Shown here in pieces: positions 36,301 to 47,500 of a stretch of 64,000 bases of DNA (positions within the stretch are counted from its first letter, which is position 1; each line of letters begins with the position of its first letter). The DNA is from Liolophura sinensis (taxonomy: Eukaryota; Mollusca; Polyplacophora; Chitonida; Chitonidae): contig NC_088300.1 of the NCBI RefSeq assembly GCF_032854445.1, forward strand, positions 77,615,966 through 77,679,965. The letters are read 5' to 3'. The position numbers and the translations under genes were made by a program. Below the pieces are notes generated by a model. The model saw only the letters and a list, made by a program, of their open reading frames with translations, ran no database searches and had not been told where the DNA came from.

Positions 36301-39300
36301 TGGACATTACAACCAAACTTTCAACATACCATATTATTGAATTTAATGCCATTGTCACCAACCAGCCGTTTTGTTTTCGTCATAGGAGTCTGCAAAAATG
36401 CACACATGTATATAAAAATAATTTACCAATAACTGGGACTATAAAAGATATATATAATATGTCCCAGTTAATAATAAATATGGTTAGTAACAAGTGAAAA
36501 TCTGAGAACTTAACACCTTGTTTTGGCGGAAGTCTTGCTTCTCAAACTTTTGCTTGATGGACAAAAATACTACATTAAAGAATTCATCAGGACATTCTTG
36601 AGGCAACTGCATGTTGTGCTCAGTATTTATTACCAAATACATCCAAGACTTTATTTATCTACATATCATGTCAACCTCTTGTTTATTATCAAATATACTG
36701 CCCAGTACAACAGCTACATCTCACACAATGCCAGTCAATAGGTTAACTTGTTGTTATCAGTGATGCCTGTAACCATCACCACTTGATACACAATCTGAAG
36801 TTCTGACCTCTAACTAGTGGTGCAAACCCTCTACAGCAGGTCATAACCTGGGCTTATCAAACCATTGTCTTCACACATACATGTGCATTATGAGAAAGAT
36901 GTACAGTACACAAAGCTTTTCAGGATACCAGTAACCATAAAAACAGTGCAGAAAACTAATATACTGCCTGAAATACTGAGTGAAGAAAACAACAAAAATG
37001 TCAAAAGACAGCGTCAGTTGAGTATGAATTTCTAAATCACTGTACTAAGTACAATATAAATTGCACTTTTTGTTCACATCTGAGGCTAATACAACAGATA
37101 AATATGTTATATTAGTGCCAGTTTTTAGGATGCTAAAAACAAGTTTTTATGGGCTATTCTGCCATTTTCTTGTTGTTAATAAATAAATTATACAGTAGAC
37201 ACTTCTAACTTGCTAGATACACTGTGTGTCATAGCTAGCTGACATATTCCTTGTCATAGCTAGGTGTTATTTTATTTGTCATAGCTGGCTAACATCTTCC
37301 CTGTCATTCTAGGTAAGATCTTTATTTGCCATGGATAGGTAATGTCTGTGTCACTGATGAAATATCTTATTTTGTCATGGCTCAAGGAACATCCTGTAGA
37401 TCTGCAATATCTTGGTAATATCTTATAGACATGCTATCATTCAGGGACAGAGTAAGTCATTTTCTGCGTCTTTAATTTGATATTGGGTGTCTAATCAAAA
37501 CAATATATACACATCTTTCTATTGTATCCAGCCTAATGGTTACAGTGCCCACTTTGAAATCAGAAAACCCGGGATCAAACCTGGGTCAGGTCATACCAAA
37601 GACTTTAAAGATGATACTTGTTGCTGCCTTGATTGGTACTCAGCACTGAGAGGTTAAAGCAAGGAAACAGAACTGGTTGGCAAGGTGTCAGTATAATGTG
37701 ATTGGGCGAGGCATCATATCTGGTGTCTTCGGCATGATATTTTTGTGGTGGCAGCACTTTGGCGGAATGGACTTGCCCTGCCACAAGAAGACACAGTATG
37801 TGTACATGTACACACACCTAATATCAATTCTAGGGATAGACTTTGCTATGCTTTAACCTGGCGGTAGGCGAGAACACACTGAAGCACCCAAAGGACTTCT
37901 TCAAACTTATGCTCTGAATGTTCCTTCTTAGTAAAACCCACAGATTAATTGCTTGGTCGTTGGCCTACCTAGTTGGAAAGAAACCCAAAGATGAACATCA
38001 AAACTTTGACTCAACATTTTTCTCCAGCGCCATGATTTGCTTTGATTTGCTTCGCTTTGACATCGGTAGCCTACATCTACTCTCACAAAATGTCCAATTT
38101 TACCCCCCTTAGTAAATGTTGGTAATATTCGGCACAACTTACTATAGAGGGTTTCTCTGTCCATAATGATTTTCCATAGAATTCTGATCACGGCACAGCA
38201 TGTAACAGACTGGTATTGAAGCAATAGTAGACTTTTGGTCAGACGTTTTCCTGGAGTAGATATAGACCACCGATGTCAAAGCAAAGCCAAATATATATAT
38301 ATGATGTTGGAGGAAAATGTGAAGAGTTTTGATGTTCATCTTTGGCTTTCTTTCTATCAAGGCAGCTAGCCAGCCACCAAACAAAATGTGCGTTTCTCTA
38401 AAAATACACGTACGAACATTCAGAGCGTAAGTTTGCTGGAGCGCTCCAAGGCCTTCAGTGTGATCTTGCCTACTGCTACGATCAAACATAACGATGTGGT
38501 AGGACTAGACTATTATAAACCACTATTTATTTGTGCTAGGTATCTACACACACCTACAGACTCTGTGTCCGCATATTACTGAAAAATAGGAGGAGTTGGC
38601 ATTTCAGGAGTCTCGCAATATCACGCAGGTCTGGAAGACAGAGTGAGGGCTCTCGCGATCTATTGCGGCTAAAAGATGTGATTTTATGGTAGCTACTATG
38701 GATGCCATTGGGTCGACAGACCCAGCAACAGAAGATGTGTATTGAGTTTGACAAGTACCGTAAAATCTTGTCCTTTAGCTGCGTTAGTTTGCAAGAATCC
38801 CCATGTGTCCTGTTTCGTGAACTCGAGGGACTCCTGAAATGCTGACCTGGCTTATTGTTCAGTACGATGTAAAATCTCAAGCATACATACATCCTACAGT
38901 ATCCTACTATATAAGTTATTACCATGGCAATAGGAGTTTTTTGTTCACATTGCAGCATGTTAAGAATTATTTGGAGATAGAGCGGTGCTTTGTTGCCCTG
39001 TAACGACAGATGTGAATAACTACATGTAGGCGTTCATTACCTTGTTTTCAATATGTGTATTGGTAGATAATACACTTCGGTCTACACGAATGCATTTGCT
39101 AGGCGCTACTGACTACTAATATCAACAATAATGCATATACGAGTTCACTGATATCGCACACTAAACGTTGGTTCTACACCAAAAAATCCAAGAAAACAAA
39201 ACAACAATAAGGTACCTCTCCTCCTAAAAATACATCCTGGTCATCTGTCAGTACGAAAACAATATTTGGCAATTTTGCAGAACTCGTTATCTTCGTCAAA

Positions 39301-39350
39301 CACACAGCAACCCACAGAACAAGCACCCACGCAACTCTGATGGCCGCCAT
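24178..39350 (-). CDS. GNS: N-acetylglucosamine-6-sulfatase, copy B (12 exons with proximal 3' end)
   Basis: This tandem paralogue of copy A has the same reaction and lysosomal role. Exons in transcript order: 39216-39350, 36330-36389, 34289-34492, 33874-33939, 33009-33107, 32632-32799, 32300-32382, 28502-28620, 27526-27629, 26705-26917, 24673-24783, 24178-24357. All introns are GT-AG and phases match copy A exactly. The product is about 513 aa, or about 514 aa with the distal pair 11'/12'. [18 protein letters not shown] is a signal peptide. [13 protein letters not shown] (70-82) holds formylglycine Cys72, and [12 protein letters not shown] starts at residue 121. The late motif reads GDNG (305-308) rather than SDNG. 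Exon 10 is 213 nt against 222 in A. Exons 3 and 5 are about 87% and 70% identical to A in protein, whereas exon 8 is almost identical. Intron 2 holds a 21-bp array and intron 7 an exon 8-derived array. Confidence 0.95.
24784..26704 (-). other. intron 10 of GNS copy B
   Basis: Contains a type I SINE with target-site duplications (26152-26479), set in a diffuse repeat with GTAGCAGAGAGT motifs (about 26000-26640). Nothing else is recognised. If the distal 3' end is used, this intron would extend to 19976. Confidence 0.6.
26152..26479 (-). mobile_element. type I SINE with 15-bp target-site duplication
   Basis: The element has a GAGTGAGTGAGTG left end, then TTTAACGTCGTACTTAGC, CAGTCATATGACG, CTTGTTGCAGGACAG, GAGCCATTATACTGATACGG, and CTGGATCTACCACTCC at the right. 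The tRNA-like head reads on the minus strand (GGGTCAATCC as B box). It is flanked by perfect copies of AATGTAGCAGAGAGT at 26137-26151 and 26480-26494. Confidence 0.88.
26918..28501 (-). other. introns 8 and 9 of GNS copy B
   Basis: Introns 26918-27525 and 27630-28501 flank exon 9 (27526-27629). They are AT-rich with no recognised element. The first 34 nt of exon 9 are identical to copy A, then divergence begins. Confidence 0.6.
28502..28620 (-). CDS. GNS: GNS copy B exon 8
   Basis: This 119-nt exon encodes [15 protein letters not shown] to [10 protein letters not shown]. It differs from copy A exon 8 by two bases only; the adjacent intron and first repeat units are also nearly identical. That is far closer than other exon pairs and points to a conversion tract. 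Confidence 0.95.
28621..30210. repeat. ~70-bp minisatellite from the exon 8 boundary (copy B)
   Basis: About 23 units of the same family as 6479-8170, again in intron 7 directly upstream of exon 8. Most units carry CTCACCATGTCATCTACAG then ACAGCATTGTCCTCCATC on the plus strand. Unit types are more uniform than in copy A, and a form with CATCTGTACAAGTGAG (shortened by a few bases) occurs only here. Plus-strand ORFs through it are artefacts. Confidence 0.95.
30211..32299 (-). other. remainder of GNS copy B intron 7
   Basis: Ordinary AT-rich intron. ORFs on the plus strand (131 codons at 30776-31171, 114 codons at 31697-32041) resemble nothing I recognise. A truncated SINE and an AAAT repeat are at 32200-32296. 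Confidence 0.5.
32200..32296 (+). mobile_element. 3' fragment of type II SINE
   Basis: CTCCGGCCATACGTGGGAAG, GGAGAAATATTCTTGATTAT and GGCGTAAAACACTAATC, followed by repeated AAAT units, match the end of the type II element. The 5' part is missing. It ends a few bases from exon 7 of GNS copy B (32300). Confidence 0.65.
32383..34288 (-). other. introns 3-6 of GNS copy B
   Basis: Exons 6 (32632-32799), 5 (33009-33107) and 4 (33874-33939) lie here. At about 33145-33300 there is a degraded type II SINE-like sequence (GATTGATTGACTGGTGTTTA, TTCCACTTATATGACAATGG). Unlike copy A, intron 4 contains no exon 4-derived array. Confidence 0.55.
34289..34492 (-). CDS. GNS: GNS copy B exon 3, catalytic core
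   Basis: This 204-nt exon holds [16 protein letters not shown] and [12 protein letters not shown], both matching the sulfatase signatures. Nine of 68 residues differ from copy A, clustered around [11 protein letters not shown]. Short blocks of near-identical nucleotides with copy A alternate with diverged ones. Confidence 0.97.
34525..36115. repeat. 21-bp minisatellite, about 75 copies, in GNS copy B intron 2
   Basis: The unit is TACTAAGCAGCTGTCACATGG with variants (TGCCACA, TATGCAG, CACTG). Nearly every unit carries CAGCTG, an E-box core. Internal higher-order duplication is visible: a block near 35140-35300 recurs near 35810-35990. Reading frames stay open on both strands because 21 is divisible by three (CDSCLVM-type heptads); these are not genes. 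The array starts about 30 nt upstream of the exon 3 acceptor. Confidence 0.97.
37528..37810 (+). mobile_element. tRNA-derived SINE, type I, forward
   Basis: The head shows an A-box-like CCTAATGGTTACAGTGCCCA and a B-box-like GGGATCAAACCTGG about 38 nt further. The body (AGATGATACTTGTTGCTGCC, GAGAGGTTAAAGCAAGGAAA, GGCAGCACTTTGGCGG) is the reverse complement of the element at 14777-15150. Confidence 0.75.
37862..38474. mobile_element. foldback (inverted-repeat) element
   Basis: Left arm 37862-38085 and right arm 38250-38474 are inverted copies of each other. Matching blocks include GTAGGCGAGAACACACTGAA, GCTCTGAATGTTC, AAAGATGAACATCAAAACT and GCTTTGACATCGGTAG-like sequence. The central spacer is about 165 bp. 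No transposase is seen, so it is a non-autonomous MITE or foldback element. Confidence 0.7.
39216..39350 (-). CDS. GNS: GNS copy B exon 1 with signal peptide
   Basis: Forty-five codons from ATG at 39348-39350. They encode [20 protein letters not shown], a cleavable signal peptide, then [13 protein letters not shown], the start of the sulfatase fold with its metal-binding aspartates. The donor is GTACCT. The start is set by the TISU-like context and by the family alignment. Confidence 0.93.
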
Positions 39351-39354
39351 TTTC
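39343..39354 (-). promoter_or_regulatory. TISU/YY1-like element at the GNS copy B start codon
   Basis: The minus strand reads GAAAATGGCGGC, matching 11 of 12 positions of the TISU consensus SAASATGGCGGC. TISU directs initiation from very short 5' UTRs and doubles as a YY1 site. This predicts a transcription start within a few tens of bases upstream. Confidence 0.5.
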
Positions 39355-39381
39355 GATGGAATAAGAAAGTCACATGTGAAG

Positions 39382-39389
39382 CACGTGAC
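39382..39389 (-). promoter_or_regulatory. CLEAR-like E-box (TFEB/MITF site) of GNS copy B
   Basis: The minus strand reads GTCACGTG, eight contiguous matches to the CLEAR consensus GTCACGTGAC, 32 nt upstream of the start codon. A second E-box-like CACATGTG lies at 39371-39378. CLEAR sites control lysosomal genes, which fits a GNS promoter. Binding is not shown. Confidence 0.5.
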
Positions 39390-42300
39390 CTGTGGTGTGT
39401 TTATCTCCGATGTTGTCTGATACAGCCTTTTACTTGTACGAGGCTAGCAACAATTCTAGAGCCATGTTAACACATTGACCCCAGAAGTATCCTACATTTA
39501 TCCTAGACCAAATGGAATAAAATTGCATTTGAAGCTGCCTAAGCTATTGAGCTGATAAATCCAAGTGTGCAAAAGGGGACGTGGTTCTACTCCACCAACA
39601 GTCGGAAGTGAAAACACCTAGGCTATGCACGTATGGCAGTCAAATCCGACTAGTATATTTGTCCGTTACAGCTACACATAAAATTTAACATGCTGTACCA
39701 ACAGGTAAAAAGAAGTACAAAACTGCTGGGCCATAATTATGACTAAAATTAGGTACTGAAACAGTATCAAATGAATAACTTACCACTTAAAGTATTATCA
39801 CAGTCTACAAGAACTGCAGGCATTTACATCTCTTCATTTTTTTGGTCCAATCAGGCCTACAGCCATAGTATAACTTCTTTCAGTGGCATTTGGAAGTTGA
39901 GTTGGATAGCATAACAAATATATTGATTACAACTAATATTTAATCAGTGAGCGACGTTTCGATATATCAAAAATAATGATTATTATTCCATGTCATGAAA
40001 ATTTCACTGAATTCCGCACCATTCAATACGAATGTAGGCCCACCGGCCTGTACGTGAATAAATATTGGCAAATGTCTGTGATGGCCAAACATGGACGTTC
40101 TCATCATGCTTACAAATGCAATATGTACATCCACAAAAAGCTCACCTGCTAAGATGTCAAGTATGCAAAATTTTCTTCGCTCAACCAGCTTTGTTACTGG
40201 ACCTAGTTGTAGAATGTTTTATATACTACAACTATTTTTAATGTCTTTTTTTTTAATGGTTTATTGTATTACTTTATCTCTCTTAGTTCTTAGGACTTCT
40301 TTGGTTTATTGTAATCATACATTACTTATCTCTCTTTGTTTTTAGGACATCACAATATTATAGCTGTCCAGGTTTTGGTCACTTTCTATGCAGGCTTATT
40401 CCTTGCATTGTAGTTACGCGTATCACAAATTTGAGATTTAGAAAAATTCCACTGTCCATATTTTAGTGAAGACAAGCTGTCCTCACATCACATTATTATT
40501 TGCATTATAATATTTGCACTGCAAAATTTGCTCTTCAGTATCTTGTCCACAACAATTATCTGCAACACTGTGCTAGTAGAATTTCCTTCATCCCTGGAAA
40601 ATGTTACAGTTTATAACATGTAATGTCAACACTGTTCTTATAGGGACAGAATTGGAAGTCTGCATGAAATGTGGGTGAATAAGTGATTTACATTTACTAT
40701 TATTTTTACAAAATATTCCTTCTGTATTTGGCAATTACTAATACTGATAACATTTACATTCATTCTGTATGTATGCATATTTGTGTGCGTCATGTCTGGG
40801 CAGAACACACAGCTCTGCAGAACACACAGGACACACAGCTCTGCAGAACACACATCTCTGCAGAACACACATCTCTGCAGAACACACAGGACACACAGCT
40901 CTGCAGGACACAGCTCTGCCCAGCAGAACTACCCTAAATAATCATAAATATTGTCCATGACTAACTTAACGTCCATTCTTCGTGATTCGGAGAGTTTTAT
41001 TGACTTTAGCAAGGTCTTTGGAGGTTTGGAATAGGTTATTCCAGGCAAGTTTTTGGACAGTTATGCTCCGTACATTGATTTATTGAGCAATAGATACAAA
41101 GTCCATTCTGTTTTCATTTTCCAGATTGATACATGTAAAAAACCTTCTTTATGATTTTGTGACATCCATTATCAGCAGATTTCTGGCTGGTAGGCAGAAC
41201 AGATCATAACACTTCTGAGCACCAATGACACCTGGGTGCAACGTACGCCTACATTGGCTTTATTAGCTGAGAGAGGCAGCTTTGTTAGCCGCTCAGCCTG
41301 TCTGTTTGTCGATAAAATTGTTGACATCCTGTTGACATCGTATCTTTTAACATCGGCCATTGACTGCATAAGGAATACAAGATGATATTCACTTCTTCCA
41401 GATTTCACAGCTATTGCAAATTTACCTTTATTTATTTCGCGTTTGACGCTGCCTTTCATGGAGGTGGAGGAAGCCACAGAGCCTGGAATAAACCAGCGTG
41501 TAACTGGTCAACTTTCCCACATGGGCCACACAAATATTTAAACACAAACCAGGCTCAATGTATATGCCTTATTGCTGAAGCCAGGTGATTTCCCATGAAC
41601 TTTGTGTCACACCACTTGAATCTGCACGACTGTTGTCAGTTAGGTGCTCATTGCCGTCAGGAGGAAGGTTTATACATACATGTATCATTATACAGAGCAA
41701 GAACAATATAAACATACAAAACAATATCACTTTTTTTTTCTCAAAATGACAATATTCGCTGTGATTTGTCATTTCTTATATATTTGTACTTATATATATA
41801 TATTTATATACCAATACAAAAACACTCAAATTTAAGCATACATACAAGGCATGACTTTATACATCCAACTGAGATAATGATGTCATTACCGGCAGGTACA
41901 GGTAACGTTTATCTGTTGAATGAGATTAATGATTAACGTTCACGGTATGAACTGCATCTCTGTTCCAACCGGAAGAAATCAACAGCTATTGGTTTGTACC
42001 TGTCCTGGTGTAGTACTGTACATTCTGAGAAATGTCCAAGTGATGAATTTAACCATGTGACCGTCCCGCACATGAGATAGAAAAGTCACGACAGAAGACA
42101 CGTTAGGCCTACCTGCTCTGATGCCAGTCAGACTGATAGAGGATATCAACCCTAACATGTGCAGACATAGATTAATCACAATATTTGATTTAAAAGAAAT
42201 AGGTAAGTACTTAATGCTGAAACACTTGGAACTAAACGCAAATGAAATATACAAAAGTACACAAATAAAAAATGTTGGTCTAACTTTGCTACTCTTCAAA

Positions 42301-42969
42301 TACTGTCCACATCCTGCATGTAGTCACATACATTATTTTAATAGAGATGCCAGTAATGCAGGAAACCTGATCTGTGACAAAGGATACTGCATAAGAGAGA
42401 TAATTTAACTGCTAGATATTACAACTAGTCATGAAATGACAGCAACAGGAAGGAAAAAATTAATTTTAAAATGTTTTATCAAATAAAACTGAACAGATCT
42501 TCATGGGTTTTAAATACGTTTGCATCGAATACAACAAAAATATAACTAACTACATTTAGCACTTGACAGCTTTAAACTACAAAATATTTTTCAAAATGAA
42601 AGGTACTAAATTTATGATGAATAAAGCTCATTCAAAAAAGAATGTCTTAAAGTACAATGGACAGTTTCAATGTTTCAAGCTATTATCAATTTTTCTTCCC
42701 TTTCACACTTTTCAGCAAATGAAATGTGATTGGGGTCAAGGCTAGGCACTTGAACATGGGAATGTAACCTTTATGTCCAACAGCTCGAGAGACGCAAGCT
42801 GGCCATTCTTGCTATTTGAAAGATTTTGTTTTTAACAGACTTACTGAGTAGGTGACAAAATGCATATATTCAGCCCTAAAAACTTCAAATAATGAAGACA
42901 AAATTGTAACAAAACAGAGAGAAACAATATGACACAGTACTCGGCATACATATAATACAATATGAACAC

Positions 42970-43010
<41 letters not shown>

Positions 43011-44294
43011 CTATGGTTCATAAATGCTACAAATATACTTAGAAACTAATCTACAGATACACATAAAGAGGACACCATTTAATGTCTTGTGATTTTTTTC
43101 TCCTGCCCATGCTCAATACTTTACCACTTTAATCAAAATAATTCTAATTGTAACGTGTTCTCATTTTTTGTGCTCGAACCAAGTTAGAAAACTGGGAAGA
43201 ACAAAACCTGTTCAGTGCTGCAAATTTCAAACACTTGAAAAATTTGCTTTCATCATTTTTAGTCCACCCACATTCTCAACCATAATGTTCACACACCCAC
43301 ATAATCTATGTAGTCAACTTGTTCACTCACCATGCTGTGATGTAATCAACATTATGTGAAAACAGATGATTCTATAAAAATACCAGAAAAGGTGGGAAAA
43401 TGAGAAAATGCATGATCTGTTACCCGTCAAATGGCATCTACTGGTGTGTTGGGAGAAAATGGCAGATAACTTCATGTACATGGCTGAAGCTTAGTAAACA
43501 TCTTTACTTGGGAGTTGTTCTAAAATGTCAGGCGAGGCCTAATAAGGAGCAACAAGACAGAATACCAGACAGCAAGTGTTATTTACAACTCAGATCAAGA
43601 GCACACTACATCAGGATCACAATTAGGATTCAAGAACACTTCAAAAATGCTGTTCTGAACTCTGGCTTGACTTTCTTTCAATAATACTATAAAAACCTGT
43701 AAAATGAAAACCGATCCATTCTCCTAACTCATCAAATGATAAATGACATAAGTTTCAGATGAACATGACTCAAAAAATAATGGAAAAGTCAAACTGACTT
43801 CATCAAAATGTGGATGAAACTGAACAAGGTATGAGCAATGTGTTTTTTCTGCTTTAACCAGCATCTGCATGGGAAGCTGAACCTTTCAGGTCTGTCCTTT
43901 TTTTCTACTTTTTTTGTCTTCTTTATTTGAGATTGCCAATTTCAGATTATATACAAGATCTGTCAGCGTAAATCTGTGTTGATGTGACTTCTCCTTGAGC
44001 ACGGACTGACACGCCATTCCTGGTACATGTTCTCTGTGCTCCACAAGCCCAGTTGTCCACAAGGCTTTGTGTACAGATCAACCAGCTCTCACCCTGTACT
44101 GCCACACTGCCCTGCAAGGCCGCTATACCAGTCTTTAGACAGGACAGCTTCATAAAAATATACGCCAACATTTTTATTTCTGCACACTTACAGAAAAAAA
44201 CATTGGCACATACTTTTACGGAGGTGATCCCAGGTCAGGCAGGGTGAAGTGAAATCAGAGCAAGGACGTGATGTGCATACCATCAAGGTGTATG
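39390..44294. other. intergenic region between GNS copy B and the LDB gene
   Basis: No gene is recognised. It includes a short CAGAACACACAGGACACACA-type repeat at 40797-40925 and a GT/AT microsatellite at 42971-43005. The part near 44294 should be LDB 3' UTR; TTTATT at 44173-44178 and at 43922-43927 read AATAAA on the minus strand, about 115 and 370 nt beyond the stop. Confidence 0.5.
40797..40925. repeat. short tandem repeat of CTCTGCAGAACACACA
   Basis: About six units of CTCTGCAGAACACACA with or without an added GGACACACAG. The local ORFs on both strands come from this repeat. Confidence 0.85.
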
Positions 44295-44525
44295 CTATTC
44301 CGTCTTCTCATCTGGCTGACTAGATACAGAGGCAGACTGCTGTGGCTTCTTGTCTTGACCCCAGGGGCTGTGTGCCAGGGCCGGGGAGTTGTTCCTGAAC
44401 TGGTCTGGATCCTCATCCCCTGCGTTATGCTCATACTGCGTGTTCTCCAGCCGGGTTATCAGCCGTTCATCTTCATCACCAAACTCTCCGCCCATCAACG
44501 TAGGCTCACCCACTACCATCACGTC
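44295..44525 (-). CDS. LDB: LDB last exon: LIM-interaction domain
   Basis: It encodes DVMVVGEPTLMGGEFGDEDE then RLITRLENTQYEHNAGDEDP, nearly identical to the vertebrate and fly LID. It ends in a low-complexity tail with NNSPALAHSPWGQDKKPQQS and stop TAG at 44295-44297. The acceptor is CTGTTGCAG, phase 0. The usual LSSQVP lead-in is shortened to NPVPG at the end of the previous exon. Confidence 0.97.
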   Translation of the reverse strand, partial: DVMVVGEPTLMGGEFGDEDERLITRLENTQYEHNAGDEDPDQFRNNSPALAHSPWGQDKKPQQSASVSSQPDEKTE

Positions 44526-47500
44526 CTGCAACAGATCACAACAAATATAAATTTTTGGCACTGAATTTCTGATATGGCAGCCATCTATAAATAACTTAAT
44601 AACTTTTGTTGGATGGTTAGTGATTTTTACTATCTGATTATTTGGTTAACCAGTATTTCTATTTAACGCTGTACTTTGCATTCAGAGAAATAAAATCTTT
44701 TCTTATTTTTACACCTTTCTGGCAGACATTTTTAAAACTGCAGACACACCTTTTCATTGAGAACAAAATGATAAATTTTTGGATTTCTCTAGGTTGCAGA
44801 CACATCTTTTCACTGAGAAGAAAATGATACATTTTTGGATTTCTCTAGGTTGCAGACACATCTTTTCACTGAGAAGAAAATGATACATTTTTGGATTTCT
44901 CTAGGTTGCAGACACGCTTTTTCATTGATAAGAAAATGATACATTTTTGGATTTCTCTACTTTGCAGACACACCTTTTCATTGAGAAGAAAATGATACAT
45001 TTTTGGATTTCTCTAGGTTGCAGACACGCCTTTTCATTGAGAAGAAAATGATAAATTTTTGGATTTCTCTAGGTTGCAGACACATCTTTTCACTGAGAAG
45101 AAAATGATACATTTTTGGATTTCTCTAGGTTGCAGACACATCTTTTCACTGAGAAGAAAATGATACATTTTTGGATTTCTCTACTTTGCAGACACGCCTT
45201 TTCATTGAGAAGAAAATGATACATTTTTGGATTTCTCTAGGTTGCAGACACGCCTTTTCATTGAGAAGAAAATGATAAATTTTTGGATTTCTCTAGGTTG
45301 CAGACACATCTTTTCATTGAGAAGAAAATGATACATTTTTGGATTTCTCCGTGTTGCAGACACGCCTTTTCATTGAGAAGAAAATGATAAATTTTGGATT
45401 TCAACAAAGGCCAACAAAAAACACAAGGAACTCCTGAAATGAGAGTGAACTGACCCAAACTAATTTGAATACCTGCAGATTTACAGCAGAAAAACAAATA
45501 TATGAATAGCAATTTACTCAATACCAGAAATCCAAAGAATGAATACATTTATTTGGTTAAACCGTTTCAGCATTACTGTCAAACTGGTTTTACTCGATAT
45601 AAAAGTAATTACCTGTGGTTCTTAAGCAGCATATTTCCAACTATTTACGGCAATATGAATAAATATTTGCTAAAATATTTACATAATAATAAAAAATAAA
45701 TAAAACAAGAAAATAAATTAAAAATGAAAAGAACAAAAAAGAATAGAAAGCACAATGTGGAGCAAATAAAATAAAAGAACCAATATGTTAGTCACCGAGA
45801 TGAGTTATCTAAACCACAGAACAAAAGCAGGCTGATCAGATATTTTTGTTACACTTGATACGATACTGGAAGCACACAAAAATAAACCTTTTATAAAAAA
45901 GGATAAAAAGCAAATAAAAACATAAGAATGCACAACAATAAGGCCAAAGGAGATGTACCAAAATATACTGAAGACTACTGATGAAGTCAAATCTTGTTCA
46001 GACAACTTTTAGATTTTTATCATCTGCAATAACAAAGAATTTGAAAAATATGACATTATGGCAGTTATTTATTTTCTTGTTTTTTATTTCCTGCGTCTGT
46101 CTCTGATAATTGTTTCAGCCTTAAATAATTGGCATAGCCTGGTGATTGCTGCTGCGACATCAGTCCTGCCCTCTCTATTTGGCCTACTGTTGCTGAGCAC
46201 ACTGGTCTACAGAGTGGAGCATGTATCTTTGCTTACAACTCACCCCCGGTACAGGATTGAACCCTTGGGGGCCTGGGGAACGCTTCTGCTTGCTCGATGG
46301 TGGGCCAGAGTCACGCGAGTTTATGTTGTTTGTGTTGCCAGCATTATTAGATGTTTTTCTTTTTCTCCTCTTTGTTGTTTGCCTTTGAGGATCTGGAACA
46401 AAATGGTCATACGTTAAACGTCTCAAAGTATTATGACTGGCAACAAATACAAATTTGATATCAGTAGTCTCTGCTTCAACTTATATATATACCCACTTAT
46501 TTTTATTTTTTTGAATCATGGATCATGAAGTAACTCTTAAGTATAAACTTTTCAATGAGAGTTTGAGTAGTTTTTGTGACTCTGACTGTTACAACAATTA
46601 CCTTGTCAAATCATTCTTAAAACAAACACTTGTCTTACTTGTTACTTGTAAGTATCAATCAAAATTTCTTCCTTTCTGAAAGCTGTTACAAACCTGGACT
46701 TCTCAGATCATCACTGGTACTTTTGTTTAAGAAACATATTGGTCGTTTGATCTTCAAGGAGAGATGCTAATCATTTTGGAAGGCTCAGACAACAAGGCTC
46801 ACATCTATGAATGACTCCTACTCACCGGCATTTCGCAAATAATTATCCGTGAATTCTACACAAACATACTTCAAGGCAATACTTCAATATGCTCTATTTG
46901 GTGTTAACAGGAAGACTATTAAAGTTCTCCCAGCTCCAGAGCTGTGAAAGCAATACATGTTCCCTACTTGAGCCATCAAACTGGAACAGTAACCTATCCT
47001 GGTGAAGTATGTGACATGTTTTAACATAATACGATAAACCGAAAACTCATTCCAGATACACTGACACAAAAACCTATAGTCACCTCTGGTAGCAGTACAG
47101 AACTAATAATTCCACAGTCTTCCTTAAAGTTCAACTATCTAATCACGACAGTGTCCTCTTGTTGGACAGGAAAGAGTAATAGCCCTTCCTACCAATCACA
47201 CAAAATGTCAAGTAAAATTAGCAAGCTTAAATTTCAACTCCCTCACAATTCATATAAACAGTATGAAGAATTATTTTATTTTGATCATGGTTGCTTTTTC
47301 AACAGAATAACTCAGCAATCTATGGTTTGAAGATCTGGGTTACCACAATAACTCAGCAATCTATTGTTGATAACCTGAATAACAGCAATCTACTGATGAT
47401 AACCAAAATAACTCAACAATCTATTGTTGATAACCAAAATAACTCAGTAATCTATTGTTGATAACCAAAATAACTCAACAATCTATTGTTGATAACCAAA

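Larger units (their letters stand above)
36390..39215 (-). other. intron 1 of GNS copy B
   Basis: Contains a type I SINE (37528-37810) and a foldback element (37862-38474). The rest is non-coding; short ORFs at 38142-38958 lie partly within the foldback arms and show no known domain. Confidence 0.6.

Noticed and set aside
46058-46417. 119-codon plus-strand ORF
   Set aside because: It is the antisense shadow of LDB exon 7 (46244-46392).
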